Shown here: positions 8,099 to 13,301 of the stretch, one piece after another | Position numbering within the stretch: the first letter of the stretch is position 1 | Layout: each line of letters starts with the position of its first letter | From: CAZNVG01 sp964576475 | GTDB lineage: Bacteria; Patescibacteriota; Saccharimonadia; Saccharimonadales; CAZNVG01 | Reading direction: 5' to 3' | Assembly: GCA_964576475.1 (NCBI GenBank) | Contig: CAZNVG010000027.1 | Coordinates: forward strand, 1-14,443 | DNA length: 14,443 nt | The notes under the pieces: generated by a model | Seen by the model: only the letters and a program-made list of their open reading frames with translations | Told to the model about the DNA's origin: nothing | The model's database searches: none | Program-made: the position numbers and the translations under genes

Positions 8099-8524
8099 TC
8101 ACTTAATACTTTGTTGATTGTTTACAGAGTGTACATATTCATAAATTTGACGACCGTATTTCACAGGATCTTTTTCTAGATCTTTCTGCCAAACTCTAAA
8201 CACTTTCCAACCTTCTTTAGATAGTTGTTGGTTCACGAATTCATCCCGATCAATATTAGCTTGGATTTTATCCTGCCAATAAGAGGTATACCTTTTCTTG
8301 TTTGTTTGGAAATGTCTGCCATGCCACCAATCCCCATCTACGAAAACAATAACTCGACTTTTGTGAAGTACAATATCTGGTCTGCCTGTTATTTTATTAT
8401 CGTGCAGTCGATACCTAAGCCCAAGTGCAAATAGTGTTTTACGCATTAGTAACTCTGGTTTTGTATTTTTATTTGGAATCAGTTTCATGATTTCACTTCT
8501 TTTTGCGGGTGTAAAAATATCCAT
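8099..8524 (-). CDS. vsr: Vsr-type (very short patch repair-like) DNA endonuclease
   Basis: This 141-residue protein is the length of Vsr enzymes and follows their order of motifs. TKPELLMRK (21-29, with E24) comes first, then GLRYRLH (35-41), GRPDIVL (47-53, with the metal-binding D50), VIVFVDGDWWHGRH (58-71, with W67 and H68), YWQDKIQANIDRD (82-94) and a GWKVFRVW strand (105-112). Canonical Vsr nicks at T:G mismatches produced by deamination of 5-methylcytosine, and its gene sits beside a C5 methyltransferase, as here. Compared with my memory of E. coli Vsr, the zinc-binding cysteines are absent: D65 and F72 stand at two positions and no cysteine follows W112. H64 is replaced by D63. Such variants occur beside R-M genes and could act as restriction nucleases. 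It is divergent from the methyltransferase across 41 bp. Confidence 0.88.
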   Translation of the reverse strand: MDIFTPAKRSEIMKLIPNKNTKPELLMRKTLFALGLRYRLHDNKITGRPDIVLHKSRVIVFVDGDWWHGRHFQTNKKRYTSYWQDKIQANIDRDEFVNQQLSKEGWKVFRVWQKDLEKDPVKYGRQIYEYVHSVNNQQSIK

Positions 8525-8544
8525 AATGCTTGTGTCTTCCTCAG

Positions 8545-8565
8545 ATTATATTTTATTATAGGGTT
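8545..8565. promoter_or_regulatory. divergent vsr / methyltransferase promoter region
   Basis: The 41-bp gap between the two start codons carries two TATAAT boxes on the minus strand (8545-8550 and 8555-8560) facing vsr. On the plus strand TATTAT at 8554-8559 has a weak TTGTGT (8530-8535) 18 bp upstream. A start site the usual 6-7 nt after this -10 would fall at or next to the methyltransferase ATG at 8566, implying a leaderless message. For vsr, GAGGAAG lies about 11 nt before the ATG. The -10 boxes are clear to the eye, but no good -35 is seen for vsr. Confidence 0.4.
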
Positions 8566-9621
8566 ATGAATGACAATGGAGGTCTATTAACGGTTGTTGA
8601 ACTTTTTGCAGGAATTGGTGGGTTTCGTATTGGTTTTGATAGAGCTGGAGGATATAAAACTATATATTCCAATGATTTTGACAAATGGTGCAAGGTAACT
8701 TTTGACAATTATTTTGGTGAAGGCAGTTTGGACTTAAGAGATATTCAAAAAGTGGATGCTTCAGAAATACCAGACTGCGATATTCTAACAGCGGGGTTTC
8801 CTTGTCAGCCATTTTCTAAAATTGGTAAGTTACATGGGTTTTCTGATGCACGCGGTACTCTTTTTTGGGACGTTTTACGAATTCTGAAGGCAAAACGACC
8901 TAAAGCATTTGTCTTAGAAAATGTTGCAAACCTGGTAAAACACGATAGGGGATACACTTTTGAGCGAATCAGAGACGGTCTAGAAAACGATTTAGGCTAT
9001 ACGGTTTACTACCAAGTTTTAAACACAAAAGACTATGGGCTACCGCAAGACAGAAAAAGAATTTACATGGTAGGATTCAGAGAAGATACCGATTTTACAT
9101 TCCCTGAACCTGTAGAGTTAACTACCAAAGTCGGTGACATTCTTGAACAAGACGAGGTTCATGACTTCTATTATATGTCGCAAACCTACATGAACGGATT
9201 GGAAAAGCATCGCCAACGACATGAAAAGAAGGGTCATGGTTTTGGATACCGCGTTCTAGACCCCAATGGAATTTCTACTACATGTGTTGTAGGTAACATG
9301 GGTAGAGAACGAAATCTCGTTCAAGATAGGCCAAAGCCTTCAGGTAGTGTTAATCGAACTGGTTCATTGTTAAATAACAAGGGTATTAGAAAATTAACCG
9401 TACGTGAATATGCCCGGTTGCAAGGCTTTCCTGATGATTATTTGTTCCCTGACAAAGTAACGATTGCCTACAAGCAAATTGGAAATGCTGTGTCTGTGCC
9501 TGTAGCCGAAGCGGTAGCAAAAAAATTGAAAGAGTCATTATATGGATCTTCCTTTGCCGAAGTTTCCCCAACTCCTACCGAGTCTGAGCTTGTAAATACA
9601 GCTCTGGCAGTAAGTGCCTAA
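8566..9621 (+). CDS. DNA (cytosine-5-)-methyltransferase
   Basis: This 351-residue enzyme transfers a methyl group from S-adenosylmethionine to C5 of cytosine in a specific DNA sequence. All the core motifs are present in order: I (ELFAGIGGFRIGFD, 12-25), IV (GFPCQPFSKIG, 77-87, with catalytic C80), VI (ENV, 118-120), VIII (QDRKRIYMVG, 161-170), IX (REYARLQGFPDDY, 280-292) and X (QIGNAVSVPV, 304-313). The target-recognition region lies between about 185 and 275 and includes RHEKKGHGFGYRV. I cannot read the recognition sequence from it. A TTG at 8530 is also open, but the ATG at 8566 starts just before motif I. It has no good ribosome site and may be leaderless. About 28 residues past motif X are encoded opposite the end of the HNH gene. 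It is the modification part of the island. Confidence 0.96.
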   Translation: MNDNGGLLTVVELFAGIGGFRIGFDRAGGYKTIYSNDFDKWCKVTFDNYFGEGSLDLRDIQKVDASEIPDCDILTAGFPCQPFSKIGKLHGFSDARGTLFWDVLRILKAKRPKAFVLENVANLVKHDRGYTFERIRDGLENDLGYTVYYQVLNTKDYGLPQDRKRIYMVGFREDTDFTFPEPVELTTKVGDILEQDEVHDFYYMSQTYMNGLEKHRQRHEKKGHGFGYRVLDPNGISTTCVVGNMGRERNLVQDRPKPSGSVNRTGSLLNNKGIRKLTVREYARLQGFPDDYLFPDKVTIAYKQIGNAVSVPVAEAVAKKLKESLYGSSFAEVSPTPTESELVNTALAVSA

Positions 9622-10542
9622 GTTTGACAGAGAGTGATCCTTGTTATCGCCGTTCAAGTGCCAGACTCTTACTCTTGGTCTGCCAGACTTATCTTTCAAG
9701 TCCATAGTCATCCCGCAGTTAACACATTTGTAACCGTCTCTCTCTAAGGCTTTCTTTCTGTTGCCACCAAAAAACTTTTCGTCATAGTCTTTTTCTTGTT
9801 TTTCAATAATCTCTGGTCTGCTGTAGTATTCTTCTGAATACTTTTTCCATGCTTGCTTGCGACTTTCTTTATTCCTTTGGTAGGATAACTTGACCATTTC
9901 CTTCCATTCGGGACTTTTTGCATAGCAATTCATACAATAACCATTGCTTCGATGTTTAGCGGTTGTCTTTCCGCACATCCTGCAAGCGTCATAATACGTA
10001 CTCCAGCGTTGCTTGGCCTTTGTTTGATTAATTTTTAGTTCTTTATATATGTCTGGACGGTAAATTTTCAATGCTTCTGGCTGAATACCGGCTGCCGAAC
10101 AATACTTTCTTATGGAATCAAAATATTTGTAATTTATCCCTTTTGATTCAGCATTTTGAAGTTTTTCTTCTATCGTGTCGCCTTGGCGGTCTTCTCTCGA
10201 AATTTGAACGACTGCCCTTACGGCTGTTTCTATTTCTAATTTCCTAAACTCTTGTTCTCTAGGTCCATACCCAAGTTGGTAACCGATCTCTCGTTTTATA
10301 CATTGTCTAACTCGTTCGCGTGTAATTTTATACTTTTTCCCAATTTCATCTAATGTATATCCGTCTTCGTACATATCAACCATTCGGCTATAGCGAGGAT
10401 TACTCTTTGCTTTTGCAATATCCCTGTCTATTATTTTTTCGACATGGTCAATTTTGACATTAAGTTGAGTCGCGATTTCTTCTAAAGTTAGTTCCTCAAC
10501 TTTTAGCCTTATTATTTCGTTATTTACTTCTTTCAAATTCAT
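9538..10542 (-). CDS. HNH-type nuclease with N-terminal HTH segments and zinc ribbon
   Basis: The 334-residue protein has four recognisable parts. Two helix-turn-helix-like segments come first: LTLEEIATQLNVKIDHVEKI (about 18-38) and YTLDEIGKKYKITRERVRQC (62-81), the second very like sigma-factor region 4. A zinc ribbon follows (C187, C190, C203, C206), then a basic, helical linker and an HNH-like domain. The HNH part has C273 and C276, then VWHLNGDNKDHSLSNL with H295, H303 and N307, and then C312 and C315. The usual histidine after the last CxxC is isoleucine (CQSCI). HNH proteins cleave DNA with one metal ion, and beside a methyltransferase this is the natural restriction-nuclease candidate. 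It begins 1 bp after the GHKL stop without a ribosome site, so it is probably translated by coupling. Its last 27 codons lie antisense to the methyltransferase. Confidence 0.8.
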   Translation of the reverse strand: MNLKEVNNEIIRLKVEELTLEEIATQLNVKIDHVEKIIDRDIAKAKSNPRYSRMVDMYEDGYTLDEIGKKYKITRERVRQCIKREIGYQLGYGPREQEFRKLEIETAVRAVVQISREDRQGDTIEEKLQNAESKGINYKYFDSIRKYCSAAGIQPEALKIYRPDIYKELKINQTKAKQRWSTYYDACRMCGKTTAKHRSNGYCMNCYAKSPEWKEMVKLSYQRNKESRKQAWKKYSEEYYSRPEIIEKQEKDYDEKFFGGNRKKALERDGYKCVNCGMTMDLKDKSGRPRVRVWHLNGDNKDHSLSNLGTYCQSCIYKLRLGRSWGNFGKGRSI

Positions 10543-10543
10543 A

Positions 10544-12358
10544 CTATTCAGCTATATCAAAAGAGTCTTCAAAAAGAAAAGAACTTAATTCGTCTGCCGC
10601 AGCCTGATGTATCCTTTGCACAATTTCGCTTGTCGTAGTGTCAACATTTGCAGCATTAAATTCAGCAGGATCGCTTTTCTCGAGATTTGTTAAAGCCTCC
10701 TTTACAAAGATATCGACGTATCTCTGGAATAGGTAGTCTCTCCATCTTGGACTGTTTTGAGCATATCGTTCAAGTATACTTTTTGCTAGTGGCGCAGAGG
10801 TATTAATCCAATATATTCCTTCCTCGAAGTCTTTAGGTCTTTGATAAACGGCTGGATGTCTTGGAGTAAGACTTATAGGTTCGAACGGTTCGAACGGGTC
10901 CGGGTCTTGGTCGGATAGTAATACTTTCGGAGATCTTTTAGTTTTCTTTGGCTTGTCTCCGCCACCCTTATCGTTATCTCCCGAACCCGATCCCTCATTT
11001 CCTTTACCGCTGCTTGCACCATCACCAAATCCGCCCGACCCACTGTTGCCACCAGTTCCAATCCCGGCCGATGATCCTGTACCAGACAATACTTCTGCAA
11101 GAATTTTTGACATAAATTTATCTTTCCACTGGTTCAGAAAGCTATTAAGAGTCGAGCTGATATCTTTCATCTTTTCTTCACGTTCAGCACGCTCTTTATC
11201 GGCAATTTTCTTGCAAAGGACTACGATCTGTTCGCTAACCCACTCAAGTAAAGCCTTTGTTGTGGGGTTTTCTATAAGCTTTGCTCGATCGTTTTGGACC
11301 GAATCACGAGATGGTTCCTCAAGTATTGGACAATCAAGTTCCCCATATATAAACGCATACTGGGGCATATAGGTTACGTTACCCAGTTCGTATAATTTGT
11401 ATGATCCGATCACACCAAGTTCACCGATCACATCTATACGATTTAACTCACCATATTTACTCCCTTTTGCCAGCGGTATCTCGGAGGTATACAGCGTTAG
11501 CGTACCAGCAGGATACTTATCGTTAGCCATTTCAATTTCTATTCGGTCATTGTGTGTTTCGTATATCAGTTTTTCAGGTACTTTTATCGGCTCAATATTT
11601 TCGAAAGCTGGTAAGGGAATTAACTTATCTGATTGCAATTTATCCATAAATACAGATTCGTTATAAATTACTTTTGATGGGATGCGTGCCAATATTCTCT
11701 GAGATTGCGGATGATTAACCATATGATTGATAATGAACCCAACTTTGGGAACGTTTGGCATATTTACCGGAGCAATGCCCCGTACAACAGTAAAGCCCAC
11801 TTCGCCGTCTAATACTTTGTTTGTAACATTCTTAGGAATATAGTTTTTATCTAATCCAGCAAACGATAGCGCATCTTTGGGACTTATCTTTTTATTCCGG
11901 TAGCCTTGAGCAAAACCATATTTCTTATTCTCGCTAAAACCAAAAACATTCAATAACCCATTCTTGTAGGTTATAAAGTAAGACCTGGCGAACATCTGCC
12001 GCATATAGAACTTACCGCCATTGCCATGTCCACCAAAAGTCTTAAGATTTTTTATACCTCTTTTTGATGCCTCAGGATCGCCCCATCGTTTTAAGGCTTT
12101 CTCAATATCTATGTCGGTCATTCCGTTAAAATCAATACATTCAACTACTGCGTCGTTTTTCTTGCCGTCTGTAAACCTAAAATAAACAGCTTGGTCATCA
12201 TCGCGAGTTCCAGATCTTCTATACGCATCAACCGAGTTTTTCAACCACTCTGAGAGGCCTTTTACATGATCAAAATTAAAACTTGCTCCAATAATATCCA
12301 GCAAGTGGTCGTCAATAACGTTAGGTTCTTCATGGATCTTGTAAGTTTGTGCGGCCAT
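10544..12358 (-). CDS. GHKL (MutL/MORC/Hsp90-like) ATPase of a restriction-type operon
   Basis: This is a 604-residue protein. The N-terminal ATP-binding fold shows the N box in LSEWLKNSVDAYRR (35-48: E37 as catalytic glutamate, N41 for magnesium). The G1 box is ECIDFNGMTD (73-82: D76, G79), and the G2 loop is TFGGHGNGGKFY (107-118). About 300 residues of mixed structure follow. Then come a charged helical segment (about 375-422), a glycine/serine-rich linker (about 425-468), an acidic-proline stretch and a conserved-looking C-terminal domain (about 495-600, with EGIYWINTSAP). MutL/MORC-type members dimerise on ATP and clamp DNA. Relatives are known in R-M operons with C5 methyltransferases and Vsr. 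It starts 1 bp after the wHTH gene stop, with GAAGGAG in that gene's end. The ATPase family is secure; its role as clamp or nuclease activator is inference. Confidence 0.85.
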   Translation of the reverse strand: MAAQTYKIHEEPNVIDDHLLDIIGASFNFDHVKGLSEWLKNSVDAYRRSGTRDDDQAVYFRFTDGKKNDAVVECIDFNGMTDIDIEKALKRWGDPEASKRGIKNLKTFGGHGNGGKFYMRQMFARSYFITYKNGLLNVFGFSENKKYGFAQGYRNKKISPKDALSFAGLDKNYIPKNVTNKVLDGEVGFTVVRGIAPVNMPNVPKVGFIINHMVNHPQSQRILARIPSKVIYNESVFMDKLQSDKLIPLPAFENIEPIKVPEKLIYETHNDRIEIEMANDKYPAGTLTLYTSEIPLAKGSKYGELNRIDVIGELGVIGSYKLYELGNVTYMPQYAFIYGELDCPILEEPSRDSVQNDRAKLIENPTTKALLEWVSEQIVVLCKKIADKERAEREEKMKDISSTLNSFLNQWKDKFMSKILAEVLSGTGSSAGIGTGGNSGSGGFGDGASSGKGNEGSGSGDNDKGGGDKPKKTKRSPKVLLSDQDPDPFEPFEPISLTPRHPAVYQRPKDFEEGIYWINTSAPLAKSILERYAQNSPRWRDYLFQRYVDIFVKEALTNLEKSDPAEFNAANVDTTTSEIVQRIHQAAADELSSFLFEDSFDIAE

Positions 12359-12359
12359 T

Positions 12360-12965
12360 TCAGTGCTCCTTCTTATACTGGATTACATCGTTGAACTTCT
12401 CTAGTAATAGATCGTGATACTCCGAGAGTTTTAAATACAGAGGATTTTCCATATTTTTGGTTGCGTTAATGGCATCTGTAACGGTGTTAAGCCTGCCAAT
12501 AAAGTCGTTCCTAGCCGTCCTAACAGTGGCTCCTAAATACTCAAAAAAGTCCGTATCGACAATCTTGTCAGCCTCATTCTCAACAAATAACTTAAACCCA
12601 GGCGTCTTGGATATTCTTGTAAGCTCTTTTTCTACATCTCTCGTGATCCTGGTAGTCGAACTAACTTCTTTGCCTGAGACAGCATTTTGAATTGCTTCTG
12701 CTGCAACCAACCCTTTTTCAGTTAGTGCAAACATCTTATTTCCAGCAACTATCAGGCCTTTCTTTTTGTAAGTATAGAGCGGTTTGTGTACTAAATCGCC
12801 CGACTCTGGATATTGCGGATATCCTTTAAGGTGAAAGTCATCTGGGTACTTTTCAAAAACTCTAACCACGATGTCTTCATATCGAATGCTGGTTCTGCTT
12901 TTATTTGCAATCTCATATAACGTAAGTAGTATTTTTTCTCCGCGGCTAAGTGAAACTTTACTCAT
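12360..12965 (-). CDS. probable winged-helix DNA-binding protein of the operon
   Basis: I do not recognise a named family for this 201-residue protein. Residues about 5-90 read as a winged helix: helices at GEKILLTLYEIAN (9-21) and RYEDIVVRVFEKYP (28-41), then KPLYTYKKKGLIVAGNKMFA (61-80) as recognition helix plus a beta wing, then LTEKGLVAAEAIQ (81-93). The rest (about 107-200) is predicted helical and could be for dimer or partner contact. It follows the 74-aa gene by 7 bp and precedes the GHKL ATPase by 1 bp, so it is part of the same unit. It may be a site-recognition subunit or the regulator that binds the upstream inverted repeat. The winged-helix reading comes from pattern alone, without a database match. 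Confidence 0.6.
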   Translation of the reverse strand: MSKVSLSRGEKILLTLYEIANKSRTSIRYEDIVVRVFEKYPDDFHLKGYPQYPESGDLVHKPLYTYKKKGLIVAGNKMFALTEKGLVAAEAIQNAVSGKEVSSTTRITRDVEKELTRISKTPGFKLFVENEADKIVDTDFFEYLGATVRTARNDFIGRLNTVTDAINATKNMENPLYLKLSEYHDLLLEKFNDVIQYKKEH

Positions 12966-12972
12966 TTTGAAC

Positions 12973-13197
12973 CTATAACTTGAAGCCTTTCTTTGGTTTT
13001 TTAAACTTTGCTTTAATTATCTTCGATTGTTCATCAATGGCTTTAAAAATTTTATCAATTTCTTCTTCGGAATAGGAATATGATCTGCGGTCTGAACAAT
13101 TTCCCAGTATTCTCATTTTATCCAGTACTTCATTCGTTCGCTTACTAGCCAATCGTTTGAATCGTTCGGATTTAATCTTTTCATCACTGTGCGTCAT
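12973..13197 (-). CDS. 74-aa protein of unknown function, first gene of the GHKL operon
   Basis: This small, charged, helical protein has no membrane segment. The middle, KRTNEVLDKMRILGNCSDRRSY (split here as RTNEVLDKMRILGNC and SDRRSYSYSEEEIDKIF), gives the impression of a conserved family of small proteins found near methyltransferases, but I cannot name it. It ends in a lysine-rich tail (KAKFKKPKKGFKL). An in-frame TTG at 13215 is open, but the ATG at 13197 has AGGAA about 6 nt upstream. The gene starts 14 bp from the inverted repeat at 13211-13233, as expected for the first gene of a regulated operon. Possible roles are an accessory nucleic-acid-binding subunit or a regulator; neither is shown by the sequence. 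Confidence 0.65.
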   Translation of the reverse strand: MTHSDEKIKSERFKRLASKRTNEVLDKMRILGNCSDRRSYSYSEEEIDKIFKAIDEQSKIIKAKFKKPKKGFKL

Positions 13198-13210
13198 TGT
13201 AGTTCCTATT

Positions 13211-13233
13211 TGCAAATATAACTTGTATTTGCA
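13211..13233. promoter_or_regulatory. palindromic operator candidate between divergent promoters
   Basis: TGCAAATA (13211-13218) and TATTTGCA (13226-13233) form a perfect 8-bp inverted repeat with a 7-bp spacer. The centre-to-centre distance of the arms is 15 bp, somewhat more than one helical turn. The right arm overlaps the plus-strand -35 (13223-13228) and touches the minus-strand -10 (13233-13238), so a bound dimer could block both promoters. No matching second copy was noticed in the other intergenic gaps. Confidence 0.6.
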
Positions 13234-13251
13234 CTATAGACGATTTATAAT
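13223..13251 (+). promoter_or_regulatory. promoter for the FtsK-like gene
   Basis: TTGTAT (13223-13228), a 17-bp spacer and a perfect TATAAT (13246-13251) form a good sigma-70-type promoter reading toward the FtsK-like gene, leaving a leader of about 45 nt. The -35 overlaps the right arm of the inverted repeat. Confidence 0.6.
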
Positions 13252-13261
13252 AGTTTTACAA
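13233..13261 (-). promoter_or_regulatory. promoter for the GHKL operon
   Basis: On the minus strand, TTGTAA (13256-13261), a 17-bp spacer and TATAGT (13233-13238) form a sigma-70-type promoter reading toward the 74-aa gene. It runs face to back with the plus-strand promoter, sharing most of its bases, and its likely start site falls inside the inverted repeat. Confidence 0.55.
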
Positions 13262-13301
13262 TACTTAATTTAAGGTGTCTTCCAAGAGGGTAGCAGATCA
13301 G

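Noticed and set aside
8426..8433. Second copy of the operator arm TGCAAATA
   Set aside because: It is inside the vsr coding region with no inverted partner nearby, so a chance match is likelier.
9519..9525. Run of seven A in the methyltransferase, considered as a phase-variation tract
   Set aside because: It is short, lies after the last catalytic motif, and would only alter the tail; there is no longer repeat typical of phase-variable genes.
10953..11372. 139-codon plus-strand frame rich in proline and serine
   Set aside because: Its composition is simply the complement of the Gly/Ser-rich linker of the GHKL ATPase, with no ribosome site or family resemblance.
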